A stretch of 64,000 nt of DNA from Actinomycetota bacterium (GCA_014381945.1 JACNKQ010000035.1:60942-124941), one strand, 5' to 3'; counted from the stretch's first letter, positions 22,312 to 31,419 are shown. A program made the numbers and translations. Notes: generated by a model not told the origin, from the letters alone.

Positions 22312-24171
22312 TCAGTCGAAGACGCCGGCCAGCCGTTCTGATCGATACACCACCCAGCCAGCCCCGCCTTCAACGGTGAGGCGCCAGACGATGTCACCTC
22401 CGTCCGATCCGAAGGGAACAACCTCGACGATCTGGGCCGAAGTCACGCCGTCAATGCCGCCGTTGAGGCCACCATCGGTTATGAGGACGTTGCCGTTGGC
22501 CAGCCGATCGGCATCGCCAACGAATCCGGCAAACGCTGGTTGGCCGTTCAACGAGCTTCGGAACTCCCAAAGTTGCTCGGCCGTCTTGGCATCGCCGTCG
22601 ATGGAATAGAGCACGACACGGCTGAAGTAGGGGTTTTCGGAAGTCCCGAATCCTGGCCTGTGGTTACCGTTGTCGTACACGAGGATGGTGCCATCGTCCT
22701 GGACTTCGGGAGCGTGTTGATAGCGATGCCACGAACCGTTGGTCAGGGTCAGATCACCGAGCCGACCGCTCTGCCAGAGCGCCTCGCCAGCGGGGCCCTC
22801 GGCATCGTCGGTCCACCGCAAGGCCAGAAGTGCATCGAGATGCCGGATCGACACGATGAGAGCATTGGACGCTTCGTCGACTTCCACGGCATTGGCGTGA
22901 GTCCAGTCTCGCGCCAGGGGGTCGACTCCCTTGTAGAGCCAGTTCGGAAATACCCAGTCAAAGAACAGTCCGCAAAGGTTGTAGTTCGCCGGATCGTCGC
23001 GGGGATCGAAGTAGTCGAATATCGAGAACTCGTTCAGGACCTTGCCGGTGGCAGGGTCGAAGATCACGATGACATCGCCGATCAGGTGGTAGCTGCCATC
23101 GAATGTAGCTGGGTCCTCGTCGCATTGGGGTGTGTCGAACCCGTCGAGGACCCGCAGTTCGGCGCTGAGGGTCACGTGTGTGCCATCGGGTAGGCGATGC
23201 TGCTCATGATGCATGGCATCGGTGTTGACCACGATTGGTGTGTCGCCGATGACCTGCCGCCCCTGGGCGTCGACGAGGAATCGGCCGGTGATGATGGAGC
23301 CTGCCCACTCGTCGAGTAGCTCGCCGTCCAGGTTGATCCGACGGCCTCCCGTGTCGTTGTACTCGAAGAGGATCGTTCCATCCTCGAGGAACCGGGCATC
23401 GCCAATTGAGTGATCCTGGTTGTGGTACCAGACGATCTCGCCGGCCTCGTCGGCGATCAACAGCCACCCCGCTGGTCGTAGTGGGTCAAGATCGTCGTCG
23501 TCGCCCAGTTCCTCGCGCAGGTCCAGCAGGTTGAACAGGGTGTGGCCAGGGGCCGTTGCCGCTGGATCAAGAAGTTCCGTGGTGATTGGTGGAAGACCGT
23601 CTGGAAGGGGACCGGTGGTGAACTCTCCCCGATACCGGGCCGTCCCGGTCGTGGTCACTTCATAGGTGGTCTCGGCCCGCAGTCCCCGCAGTCGGACCTT
23701 TCCACCCTCCGACAGCACGGACATCGTTCGACTGTTCGGCGCCGTGGTGACCGAACCGAGTTCGGACACGGTCAGTTCGATGGGTCCGCCATCCTCGACC
23801 AGCGCGGCCACGTCGATATCAACCATGAGTGGATGACCGGTTTCCGTTACGACGAGATCGCCGATTATCTCCGCGTCATGATCAGGCGTTGTCGTGCTTT
23901 CGTCGGTGTTGGCAGTGGCGGGGTCCGGGGGCGATGTCGTCGTCGTCGTAGGAGCCGTTGTCGTCGTCGTAGGAGCCGCTGTCGTCGTAGGAGCCGTCGT
24001 CGTCGTAGGAGCCGTCGTCGTCGTAGGAGCCGCTGTCGTCGTAGGAGCTGTCGCTGTCGTCTTTAGGGACGCAATCTCTTCCCGCAGCGCCTCCAACTCG
24101 GTGGAGTCCGAACCCCCGCCACACGCCGAGACAACCAAGAGGAACGCTAGAACAACGCTGAAGTTCTTCAC
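22312..24171 (-). CDS. Arylsulfotransferase (ASST)-like lipoprotein
   Basis: A 619-residue lipoprotein. The signal VKNFSVVLAFLLVVSAC ends in a lipobox Cys. A short heptad-like segment (STELEALREEIASLK) and a Thr/Ala/Pro-rich linker of about 50 residues lift the body off the membrane. The remainder resembles arylsulfotransferase (Arylsulfotran/ASST) beta-propellers: WLLIADEAGEIVWYHNQ, DARFLEDGTILFEYND, a central DWTHANAVEVDEASNALIVSIRHLDALLAL and APEVQDDGTILVYDNGN. ASST enzymes move sulfate from an aryl sulfate to a phenol outside the cell. Activity is uncertain because I could not align the catalytic His. The start GTG 24171 is set by the signal peptide; TTG one codon upstream is possible. 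Confidence 0.75.
   Translation of the reverse strand: MKNFSVVLAFLLVVSACGGGSDSTELEALREEIASLKTTATAPTTTAAPTTTTAPTTTTAPTTTAAPTTTTTAPTTTTTSPPDPATANTDESTTTPDHDAEIIGDLVVTETGHPLMVDIDVAALVEDGGPIELTVSELGSVTTAPNSRTMSVLSEGGKVRLRGLRAETTYEVTTTGTARYRGEFTTGPLPDGLPPITTELLDPAATAPGHTLFNLLDLREELGDDDDLDPLRPAGWLLIADEAGEIVWYHNQDHSIGDARFLEDGTILFEYNDTGGRRINLDGELLDEWAGSIITGRFLVDAQGRQVIGDTPIVVNTDAMHHEQHRLPDGTHVTLSAELRVLDGFDTPQCDEDPATFDGSYHLIGDVIVIFDPATGKVLNEFSIFDYFDPRDDPANYNLCGLFFDWVFPNWLYKGVDPLARDWTHANAVEVDEASNALIVSIRHLDALLALRWTDDAEGPAGEALWQSGRLGDLTLTNGSWHRYQHAPEVQDDGTILVYDNGNHRPGFGTSENPYFSRVVLYSIDGDAKTAEQLWEFRSSLNGQPAFAGFVGDADRLANGNVLITDGGLNGGIDGVTSAQIVEVVPFGSDGGDIVWRLTVEGGAGWVVYRSERLAGVFD
23936..24057 (-). repeat. 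18-bp tandem repeat encoding a Thr/Ala/Pro linker
   Basis: About six imperfect copies of GTCGTCGTAGGAGCCGYT (plus strand) encode TTTAAP/TTTTAP units of the linker in the ASST-like lipoprotein. The unit size keeps the frame, so copy number can change without breaking the gene. Confidence 0.8.
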
Positions 24172-24323
24172 CAACCCAGTCTGCCACCCGCTACCTGAGG
24201 GTTTGGGGGTGACCGTCAACTCCCACGTGTAGATACGGGAACCCGGTTGAAGATCGGTGGCTGTCAACTTGGCCTCAGAACACAACCAGCGCACCCGCCA
24301 AGAGACGAATGCGCTGGTCACCG

Positions 24324-24400
24324 TGGTGGAGCTGATGGGACTCGAACCCACGACCCCCTGCTTGCAAAGCAGGTGCTCTAGCCAACTGAGCTACAGCCCC
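24324..24400 (-). tRNA. tRNA-Ala(TGC)
   Basis: On the minus strand the acceptor GGGGCTG pairs with CAGCTCC (one G-T pair). The anticodon loop TTTGCAA carries TGC, the T arm is GTGGG-TTCGAGT-CCCAT, and discriminator A plus encoded CCA is present. Confidence 0.96.
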
Positions 24401-24433
24401 GGAAACTCCCAGCGTAGGGGGACGTCTGCTGCG

Positions 24434-25219
24434 TCAGATCGGGCGGCCGAAGGGGAGTTCGTCCTGCCACGAGCCGAGGAACGCCTCGGCCCGTTCGCAG
24501 GCGCCCAGCACCGGCCCCTCGGGATGGTCGAGTACCTCGGCCACGACGATTGCCGCCTCGTCGGCGGGAAGGCCGACCACCACGAAGTCCGGGAGCACGA
24601 CGATTCCCCGTCGGGAACACGTGGCGAGCGCCCGCGTCGTGACCGCCAGGCGCACCGTCGGGACCACGACCTTCGCACCCAGCCCGTCGGCGCCGTCATG
24701 GTCGACGGCGCCCACACCGGCACCGACGAACAGCAGGTCGGCAGCAGCCGTCAGCGGCCGGTCGGCCTCGAGCACCTCGACGCCATGGTCGGCGAGCAGC
24801 CCGGCGAGAGGTGAAGGATCGCCGATGTCGGCAACCGCCGTCGACGCACCGGGGCACGCCGCAAGGGCTGCGGCGACGGCGCCCGGCAGCGGGTCACCGG
24901 CATCAACGGCCAGGGAGCCCAGGCCGGTCGGAGTGACCCCCTTGCCGGCCTCGAACCGGTAGCCGTCGTCCCAGCCGGCGACCTCATCGACGAAGGCTGC
25001 GACTGCAGCCTCGCCGTCCTCGGGTGCGACGCTGATCCCTGCAGAAACGCCCGCCTCACGCCGGCCCAGGCAGGCCAACGAGTAGGTCATCGAGCGTGCC
25101 AGGTTCTTCGCCCCGCCCTGCAGGATCTTGGGAGCCAGCCGCACGACCCCCCGGCCGGCGACCCCGTCGAGGTCGACGGCGACGAATGCGTTCGTCGAGG
25201 TCAGCTTGCGGATCCGCAC
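24434..25219 (-). CDS. Protein related to Glu/Leu/Phe/Val dehydrogenases, apparently reduced
   Basis: A 261-residue protein. Segments recall the ELFV dehydrogenase family: an N-terminal GGAKNLARSMTYSLACLG, AGVSAGISVAPEDGEA, and a C-terminal DHDGADGLGAKVVVPTVRLAVTTRALATCSRRGIVVLPDFV, equivalent to the family's 'ITxxNA...AKxVxEGAN...L..RGI.VLPD' part. It is far shorter than the usual 340-450 residues and I see no GxGxxG nucleotide-binding motif, so it is probably not an ordinary dehydrogenase. It lies 37 bp downstream of xseB in the same direction and may share that transcript. Start GTG 25219 precedes the first conserved segment. Confidence 0.45.
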   Translation of the reverse strand: MRIRKLTSTNAFVAVDLDGVAGRGVVRLAPKILQGGAKNLARSMTYSLACLGRREAGVSAGISVAPEDGEAAVAAFVDEVAGWDDGYRFEAGKGVTPTGLGSLAVDAGDPLPGAVAAALAACPGASTAVADIGDPSPLAGLLADHGVEVLEADRPLTAAADLLFVGAGVGAVDHDGADGLGAKVVVPTVRLAVTTRALATCSRRGIVVLPDFVVVGLPADEAAIVVAEVLDHPEGPVLGACERAEAFLGSWQDELPFGRPI

Positions 25220-25256
25220 GGGCGCAGTCTGGCGTTCGGGTCGGCGTCGGGACAGG

Positions 25257-25460
25257 TCAGGCGTCTTCGGCGGCCGCCACGACCTTCTCGACCTGGACTC
25301 TGGCGGCCTCGAGGCGTTCACGGCACAGGGTGAGCAGTTCGTCGGCACGGGCGACCCGCGTGGCGAGCACGTCGACGTCGACGGCATCGCCCTCGAGTTC
25401 GGCGAGGATCGCCTGAAGCTCACCGAGGGCGTCTGCATAACCGGTCTGTGTGTCGTACAT
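25257..25460 (-). CDS. xseB: Exodeoxyribonuclease VII small subunit
   Basis: A 67-residue, largely helical protein with the XseB pattern YADALGELQAILAELEGDAVDVDVLATRVARADELLTLCRERL. Several copies wrap the XseA stalk in the ExoVII complex that degrades single-stranded DNA. It follows xseA by 12 bp. Confidence 0.93.
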   Translation of the reverse strand: MYDTQTGYADALGELQAILAELEGDAVDVDVLATRVARADELLTLCRERLEAARVQVEKVVAAAEDA

Positions 25461-25472
25461 GATCTTCCTCGT

Positions 25473-26717
25473 TCAGTCGACGGTGCTCGTGACCGTACCG
25501 TCGGCGAGGCGGGTCTCGAGTGCGTCGCCGCTGTGCACGTCGCCGGCGAATCGGACCAGGTCGCCGTCGGCTGTTCGCGTGATCGACCAGCCGCGGGCGA
25601 GGATCGCTTTCGGGTCGAGCGCCCGCAGGCGGGAGGTCATGGCGGCGAGGTGATCGCCGTTGCGGTCAAGGACGACGGCGGCTGACCGGGAGAGCCGACC
25701 AGATGCCGCCCCGAGGCGCTCGCCCTGTCGCGACAGGACGGATTCGGAACAACGCCGGAGCCGAACCGACAGATCGACCTGTCGGTCGGAGGCCGAGGAC
25801 AACGCCCGTTCGGCCTGCGCCACGATCGAGTCCCGCAGCGCCAACAGGTCATCGAGCACAACCACGGCAGATGCGACGATCGCCACCGCACAGGCGGTCG
25901 GGGTCTTGAAGGCGGTGTGGGCGACCTCGTCGGCCACAGACCGGTCGACCTCGTGGCCGATCCCGGTGAACACGGGCACGCCGAGTGCGGCGATCGTGCG
26001 TGCGACCACCTCCGCGTCGAACGTCGCCAGGTCGGCTGCCGAACCACCGCCCCGCACGAGGGCAATGACGTCGGGCAGGTGCGTGGCGACCACACGCAGC
26101 CCTTCGGCCACGTCGAGCGCCGACCCCTCGCCCTGGACTCTGGCATCCCGTTCGAGGATCGTGAACCCGACGCCGCTGCGCTCCAACTCGGCGCAGAAGT
26201 CGGCGTGGGCCGCCGAACCGACGCTGGTCACCAGGCCGACGCGCAGGGGAGGTGCGCCGAGTTGCTGCCCGGCGTTGCGTTCAAGCAGCCCTTCGTCGGC
26301 CAGCGCACGCAGCAGCCGCCCCCGCTCGTCGGCCAGGCGTCCCAGCGTGAACGCCGGGTCGATTGCCGTCATGTTTAGCTGAACCCGCCCTCGTGGTGCA
26401 TAGAAGCGCAGGTCGGCCCGTACCCGGACCACGAGGTCGTCCTCGAGGGCGAGCCCGCCCGCCTCGGTGAGCGTCTGCTCGATGCCTGGTCGGTTGCCCT
26501 TCCAGAGCGTCACGCTGAACAGTGCGGTAGGTGCCTTCCCCGGTTCGTCGCTCGGTTCGACCAGGTCGAAGTAGGTGTGGCCCGAACGGGCGAGGTGCAG
26601 GTTCGAAACCTGGCCCTCGATCCACAGGTCGTCCGGGAACAGCGCCCGGAACCCCTCCGCGACCAGGGCCCCGAGTTCGACCACCGTGACGACCGGGAGA
26701 TCGGGGTCTGCGACCAT
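25473..26717 (-). CDS. xseA: Exodeoxyribonuclease VII large subunit
   Basis: A 414-residue protein. An N-terminal OB-fold (LWIEGQVSNLHLARSGHTYFDLVE) is followed by the catalytic domain with VGLVTSVGSAAHADFCAEL, VALVRGGGSAADLATFD and VFTGIGHEVDRSVADEVAHTAFKTPTA, a coiled-coil stalk and a C-terminal LDPKAILARGWSITR. It is the nuclease subunit of ExoVII. The ATG at 26717 lies 6 nt after TACAGT (minus strand, 26729-26724), which indicates a leaderless promoter for xseA-xseB. Confidence 0.95.
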   Translation of the reverse strand: MVADPDLPVVTVVELGALVAEGFRALFPDDLWIEGQVSNLHLARSGHTYFDLVEPSDEPGKAPTALFSVTLWKGNRPGIEQTLTEAGGLALEDDLVVRVRADLRFYAPRGRVQLNMTAIDPAFTLGRLADERGRLLRALADEGLLERNAGQQLGAPPLRVGLVTSVGSAAHADFCAELERSGVGFTILERDARVQGEGSALDVAEGLRVVATHLPDVIALVRGGGSAADLATFDAEVVARTIAALGVPVFTGIGHEVDRSVADEVAHTAFKTPTACAVAIVASAVVVLDDLLALRDSIVAQAERALSSASDRQVDLSVRLRRCSESVLSRQGERLGAASGRLSRSAAVVLDRNGDHLAAMTSRLRALDPKAILARGWSITRTADGDLVRFAGDVHSGDALETRLADGTVTSTVD

Positions 26718-26793
26718 CGGGCTACTGTACCGACGGTCGAAATGAGAGGTAGCCGATTGGGACCCCCTTCTGCTGCACCGACTAGAACAGACA

Positions 26794-26823
26794 GACTTTC
26801 AGCGATCAGACTTTCAACGATCA
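26794..26823. repeat. Tandem 15-bp repeat upstream of the liv-type operon
   Basis: GACTTTCAGCGATCA and GACTTTCAACGATCA abut with one mismatch, 18-47 bp before the livF start. A partial inverted TCTTCGAAAG follows. This could be a regulator site or a promoter duplication. Confidence 0.5.
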
Positions 26824-26841
26824 GGTCTTCGAAAGCGAGCG

Positions 26842-27669
26842 ATGAACCAACCAGCGGTTGCCACCGAGGCGGCTGATCCGATCCTCTCCATCCAGAACAT
26901 CGAGGTCGTCTACAACGACGTGATCCTCGTGCTGCGCGGAGTGTCGCTCGAGGTGGCCGAAGGCGAGATCGTCACCCTGCTCGGCGCCAACGGGGCCGGG
27001 AAGACCACCCTGCTGCGGGCCGTCACCGGGCTTCTCGAGGTGCACCGCGGCAGCATCACCAAGGGAACCGTGTCGTTCCTGGGGCGGCGCACCAACTTCG
27101 ACGATCCCTCCCGACTGGTCCGAAGCGGCCTCGCCCAGGTCATGGAGGGTCGGCGCATCTTCGCCGAGTTGAGCGTCGAGGAGAACCTCCGGGCCGGTGC
27201 CTACACCGTGCGCTCCCGGCAGGCGGCCAACGAGGCCCACGAACGGGTCATCTCCCTCTTCCCGGTCCTGGCCGAACGGGCCAGGTCGACCGCCGGGTAC
27301 CTCTCCGGCGGCGAGCAGCAGATGCTGGCGATCGGGCGCGCCCTCATGGCATCACCGAGGCTCCTGCTCCTCGACGAGCCGTCACTCGGCCTGGCGCCCC
27401 TCCTGGTCCAGCAGTTCCGCGACATCATCCGCGACATCAACGCCCAGGGCACCAGCGTGCTGCTGGTCGAGCAGAACGCCACGATGGCGCTGTCCATCGC
27501 CGACCGCGCCTATGTCATGGAAAGTGGTCGGATAGTCCGTGAGGGCACGGGAGCCGAACTGATGGCAGACGACGACATCCGCGAGTTCTACCTCGGGGTG
27601 GGCGAGGCCGGCCGCCGGTCGTTCCGCGACGTCAAGACCTACCGTCGACGCAAGCGCTGGAGCACCTGA
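26842..27669 (+). CDS. livF: Branched-chain amino acid-type ABC transporter ATPase (LivF-like)
   Basis: A 275-residue ATPase. The Walker A is LLGANGAGKTTLLRAVTG, the signature LSGGEQQMLAIGRAL, and Walker B PRLLLLDEPSLGLAPLLV, which is typical of LivF. The C-terminus has a family-atypical basic extension (RSFRDVKTYRRRKRWST). It is the first gene of a five-gene operon with 1-4 nt overlaps for the first three genes. Imported substrates of such systems include amino acids, amides, urea and other small organics. The substrate here cannot be read from the ATPase. Confidence 0.92.
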   Translation: MNQPAVATEAADPILSIQNIEVVYNDVILVLRGVSLEVAEGEIVTLLGANGAGKTTLLRAVTGLLEVHRGSITKGTVSFLGRRTNFDDPSRLVRSGLAQVMEGRRIFAELSVEENLRAGAYTVRSRQAANEAHERVISLFPVLAERARSTAGYLSGGEQQMLAIGRALMASPRLLLLDEPSLGLAPLLVQQFRDIIRDINAQGTSVLLVEQNATMALSIADRAYVMESGRIVREGTGAELMADDDIREFYLGVGEAGRRSFRDVKTYRRRKRWST

Positions 27670-28460
27670 TGGGCGACAGCACCACCAACGGTGTCGATCC
27701 CATCCTCGAGGCCGACGACCTGACCCTCCGCTTCGGAGGAGTCACAGCGCTCGACAACGTCAGCTTCCACGTCAACCCCGGCGAACTGTTCGCAGTGATC
27801 GGCCCCAACGGCGCCGGCAAGACATCGATCTTCAACTGCCTCAACGGCGTCTACCGGCCCGAACGGGGCTCGATCCGACTGGAGGGCTGGGAGGTGGTCG
27901 GCCAGCGACCCGTCGCCATCGCTCGTCGGGGGATCGGCCGGACCTTCCAGAACCTCGGGCTGTTCATGAACCTGGACCTGATCGACAACCTCATGCTCGG
28001 CCGCCACCTCCAGATGAAGACGGGCTTCCTCGCCGGCGCCCTCTGGTGGGGGCGAGCCAGGCGTGAAGAGGTGGAGAACCGCGGGCGGGTGGAGGAGATC
28101 ATCGAGCTGCTCGAACTCCAGACACAGCGCTACACGCCGGTCGGCCTGCTGCCATACGGGCTCCAGAAGCGGGTCGAGTTGGGCCGGGCCCTGGCGATGG
28201 AACCCCGCCTGCTGTTGCTGGACGAACCGGTTGCCGGGATGAACCTCGAGGAGACCGAGGACATGGCCCGCTACATCATCGAGGTCAACCACGAACTTGG
28301 GGTGCCGGTCATCCTCGTGGAACACGACATGGCGATGGTCATGGACATTGCCGACCGGGTGATGGCCCTCGACTTCGGTATGGCGATCGCCACAGGGAAC
28401 CCTGCAGACGTCCAGTCGAATCCCGATGTCATCGCCGCCTACCTGGGGGAGCCGTCATGA
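27669..28460 (+). CDS. livG: Branched-chain amino acid-type ABC transporter ATPase (LivG-like)
   Basis: A 263-residue ATPase. Walker A GPNGAGKTSIFNCLNG, the Q-loop RTFQNLGLF, the LivG-specific signature LPYGLQKRVELGRALAMEP and Walker B LLLLDEPVAGMNLEET are present, followed by the LivG C-terminal motif IATGNPADVQSNPDVIAAYLG. The start codon shares one base with the livF stop, and its own stop overlaps the ligase start by 4 nt. Confidence 0.93.
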   Translation: MGDSTTNGVDPILEADDLTLRFGGVTALDNVSFHVNPGELFAVIGPNGAGKTSIFNCLNGVYRPERGSIRLEGWEVVGQRPVAIARRGIGRTFQNLGLFMNLDLIDNLMLGRHLQMKTGFLAGALWWGRARREEVENRGRVEEIIELLELQTQRYTPVGLLPYGLQKRVELGRALAMEPRLLLLDEPVAGMNLEETEDMARYIIEVNHELGVPVILVEHDMAMVMDIADRVMALDFGMAIATGNPADVQSNPDVIAAYLGEPS

Positions 28461-30292
28461 CCGCCACCTCTTCGCCAACGTCGACGACGTTGACGGCCAG
28501 CCTGCCGATGAGCGTTCCGGGCAAGGTCTTCCACCATGCCACCGAGCGTGCGCAGGACGTGGCCCTGAGGCACAAGCAGTTCGGGATCTGGCAGGAGTAC
28601 ACATGGCAGGAGTACGCCGACCACTCCCGCTGGGTGGCGCTCGGCCTGCGGTCTCTCGGTGTCGGCGCCGATGACAAGGTGGCCGTCCACTCTGAGAACC
28701 GACCCGAATGGGTCTGGGCCGATGTTGGTGCACAGTGCCTCGAGGCGGTCACAGTCGGCGTGTACCAGACCTGCCCGGCCGCCGAGGTCGAGTACCTGCT
28801 GGGGCACTCGGAGGCGAAGGTCCTGATCGCCGAGGACGAGGAGCAGTTGGACAAGGCGGTCGAGGTATGGGAGCAACTCCCCCATCTGGAACACATCGTC
28901 GTGATCGACCCACGGGGCGTACGGATCCTGGACGACCCGAGGGTGCTGACGTTCGCCGAACTGCTGGACCGCGGTCGGACGGCCGACGACGATGACGGCG
29001 GTGGCATCGCCCGGGACGTCGCCGCCATTGATCCCGACCGCACCGCCATCATCGTCTACACATCGGGGACGACCGGCCCTCCGAAGGGGGCCATGATCAG
29101 CCACCGCAACATGCACGTGGCCTCCGAAGCGTGGGAGTTGGTGATGGAACTGGACCGTCACGAGGAGGTGCTCTCGTACCTGCCGCTCTGCCACATCGCC
29201 GAGCGGACCATCTCGGTGAGCAACGCTGCGTCCGCCGGCTACGTAGTCAACTTCTGCGAGGACCTCGACTCGCTCAACCAGGACCTTGCCGAGGTCCAAC
29301 CAAGCTTCTTCCTCGGCGTGCCGAGGATCTGGGAAAAGATGCTGGCTACCGTTCGGATCAAGGGCGCCGACGCCACCTGGCTCAAGCGCCACCTCCTCGA
29401 CTTCTGGCTGGACCAGGGCGCACGGCTCGAGCGTCGCCGCCAGGCCGGCGCCTACGGGCCGCACCACCGGCTCTGGTACGGGCTGGGCTGGCTGCTCGTC
29501 TATCGGCCGCTTCGCCGCCTCCTGGGCATGGGACGCGTGAGGGTCGCCTTCTCTGGTGCAGCGCCCATCGCCCCACAGGTCCTCGAGACCCTGCGCGCCA
29601 TCGGCATTCCTGTCCGGGAGGGCTATGCCATGACCGAGAACACCGCCGTCGCCACGTTCACCCCGGAGGACGACATCCGCCTGGGCAGCGTCGGCGTCGC
29701 GCTGCCGAACTCCGAGATCCGCATCGCCGACGACGGCGAGATCCTCACCCGCTCAGAGGCCACGTTCCTGGGCTACTTCAGGAACCCGGAGGCCACGGCC
29801 GCCACCGTCGTGGACGGCTGGCTCCACACCGGCGACGTGGGATACCTCGACGACGGCCACCTCTACATCACCGACCGCAAGAAGGACATCATCATCACCG
29901 CCGCCGGCAAGAACATCTCGCCCTCCGAGATCGAAAACCGGTTGAAGGTCTCCCCGTACGTCCGGGAGGCCATCGTCATCGGCGACCGCCGAAAGTACCT
30001 CACCGCCCTTGTCGGAATCGAAGGCGACACCGTCGGCGACTGGGCGACGCGCAAGAGGGTGCCGTACACGACCTACGAGGACCTGACTTCCAAGCCCGAG
30101 GTCCGGGACCTCATCGGCGATGTAGTCACAGAGGCCAACGTCGAGTTCGCCCAGGTCGAGACCATCAAGTACTTCGAGTTGCTGCCCATCGAACTCGACC
30201 ACGAGGACGGTCAACTCACCGCCACGCAGAAGGTGAAACGGTCTGCGATCACCGACCAGTTCGAAGACCTCATCGAGGGGATGTACCGGTGA
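28457..30292 (+). CDS. Long-chain acyl-CoA synthetase-type AMP-forming ligase inside the transporter operon
   Basis: A 611-residue ANL-superfamily enzyme. The AMP-binding motif YTSGTTGPPKGAMISHRN is at about 196-213, then GYAMTENTAVATF, the DGWLHTGDVGYLDDGHLYITDRKKD hinge and a C-terminal AAGKNISPSEIEN. Length and the TDRKKDIIITAAGKNISP pattern fit the FadD15/ACSL branch that activates fatty or aryl acids to CoA thioesters. Its position between the ATPases and permeases, with a 4-nt overlap to livG, implies import of a carboxylic acid and immediate CoA activation. This arrangement occurs in other actinobacteria and proteobacteria; the acid is unknown. Confidence 0.9.
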   Translation: MTATSSPTSTTLTASLPMSVPGKVFHHATERAQDVALRHKQFGIWQEYTWQEYADHSRWVALGLRSLGVGADDKVAVHSENRPEWVWADVGAQCLEAVTVGVYQTCPAAEVEYLLGHSEAKVLIAEDEEQLDKAVEVWEQLPHLEHIVVIDPRGVRILDDPRVLTFAELLDRGRTADDDDGGGIARDVAAIDPDRTAIIVYTSGTTGPPKGAMISHRNMHVASEAWELVMELDRHEEVLSYLPLCHIAERTISVSNAASAGYVVNFCEDLDSLNQDLAEVQPSFFLGVPRIWEKMLATVRIKGADATWLKRHLLDFWLDQGARLERRRQAGAYGPHHRLWYGLGWLLVYRPLRRLLGMGRVRVAFSGAAPIAPQVLETLRAIGIPVREGYAMTENTAVATFTPEDDIRLGSVGVALPNSEIRIADDGEILTRSEATFLGYFRNPEATAATVVDGWLHTGDVGYLDDGHLYITDRKKDIIITAAGKNISPSEIENRLKVSPYVREAIVIGDRRKYLTALVGIEGDTVGDWATRKRVPYTTYEDLTSKPEVRDLIGDVVTEANVEFAQVETIKYFELLPIELDHEDGQLTATQKVKRSAITDQFEDLIEGMYR

Positions 30293-30326
30293 ACCGAACC
30301 ACGACGCCGACTGGGGGCCCGAGCCG

Positions 30327-31388
30327 ATGAACCAACTTCTGCAGGGCCTGTTCGACGGCGTTGCGCTGGGCGCCCAGTACTCGGTGATCGTGGTCGGGTT
30401 CGTCGTCATCTACCGGGCGACCGGCATCATCAACTTCGCCCAGGGCGGCTTTGTGCTGATCGGCGCATACGTCACGTACAACATCAGCCAGACATGGGGT
30501 TGGAACTTCTACCTGGCCCTGCTGATGTCGATGCTCGTGACGGCGGCCATCAGCATCGTGATGCAGCGCATCCTCCTCCAGTGGGTGCTGCGCGAGGTTG
30601 TCGGCATGGCGCTCTGGCTCGTCCTCTGGGCTCTCCTCTACTTCAACGGATGGGGGCACGCCCCGGCCGTTGCAGTGTCCCTGCTCGTCGGTCTCGTCGG
30701 CTTCGGAGTGACGCGCCGGATCGAGCAGCATCGGGGGTCCGGCCAGGCCAGGGAGTTGCCGATCTTCGGCTCGATCATGGTCACGATCGGACTGCTCTAC
30801 GTCATCAAGCAGGTCGTGCCGTCCATCTGGGGATTCGCGGAGCTCAACATGGGCGACCCCTGGGGGCTCAACGTGACCAGGGTCGGCGGGCTCGTCCTGT
30901 CGCACGCCAAGCTGTGGACGATAGGGCTCACGGTCACTGCCCTCGTGGCGTTCTTCGCCGTCAACCGGTACACCAAGATCGGCGTGGCGATGCGGGCCAC
31001 CCATTTCGACCACGAGGCCGCCGTCGCCCAGGGCATCTCCCTCAAGGTGGTGTTCGCCGTGGCCTTCGGAATCGCCGGCGCCGTTGCCGCACTGGCCGGC
31101 ACAACCGCAGGGGCGGGGATCGCCCAGCTCACCACCAACCTGGACCTGATCGTCTTCCTGGCCTTCCCGGCCATGATTCTCGGCGGTTTCGACTCACCCG
31201 GCGGCGCCGTGCTGGGCGGCATCATCATCGGGGTCGTCCAGAACCTGACCAAGGTGTACCAGCCCGAATGGGACCTCAACTGGCTCGGCGTGGGCTTCGA
31301 CCGCGTCACCGTCTACATCGTGATGCTGATTGTCCTGATGATCCGCCCGTACGGCCTGTTCGGCACCAGGGAGGTCCACCGGGTATGA
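30327..31388 (+). CDS. livH: Branched-chain amino acid-type ABC permease (LivH-like) with an inserted helix
   Basis: A 353-residue permease. The typical LivH start LFDGVALGAQYSVIVVGFVVIYRATGIINFAQGGFV and the cytoplasmic coupling region RATHFDHEAAVAQGISLKVVFAVAFGIAGAVAALAG are clear. It is about 55 residues longer than usual LivH (roughly 290-300). The extra part at residues 86-142 holds one or two additional hydrophobic segments (MALWLVLWALLYF, VAVSLLVGLVGFGV) and a charged loop, placed between the third helix and the conserved LPIFGSIMVTIGLLYV. Confidence 0.9.
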   Translation: MNQLLQGLFDGVALGAQYSVIVVGFVVIYRATGIINFAQGGFVLIGAYVTYNISQTWGWNFYLALLMSMLVTAAISIVMQRILLQWVLREVVGMALWLVLWALLYFNGWGHAPAVAVSLLVGLVGFGVTRRIEQHRGSGQARELPIFGSIMVTIGLLYVIKQVVPSIWGFAELNMGDPWGLNVTRVGGLVLSHAKLWTIGLTVTALVAFFAVNRYTKIGVAMRATHFDHEAAVAQGISLKVVFAVAFGIAGAVAALAGTTAGAGIAQLTTNLDLIVFLAFPAMILGGFDSPGGAVLGGIIIGVVQNLTKVYQPEWDLNWLGVGFDRVTVYIVMLIVLMIRPYGLFGTREVHRV

Positions 31389-31419
31389 ACCGGCCACAGG
31401 GTAGAAGGACGCGCGGCTG

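Noticed and set aside
23936..24057. Possible CRISPR-like array
   Set aside because: The 18-bp units are contiguous without spacers and encode the Thr-rich linker of a lipoprotein.
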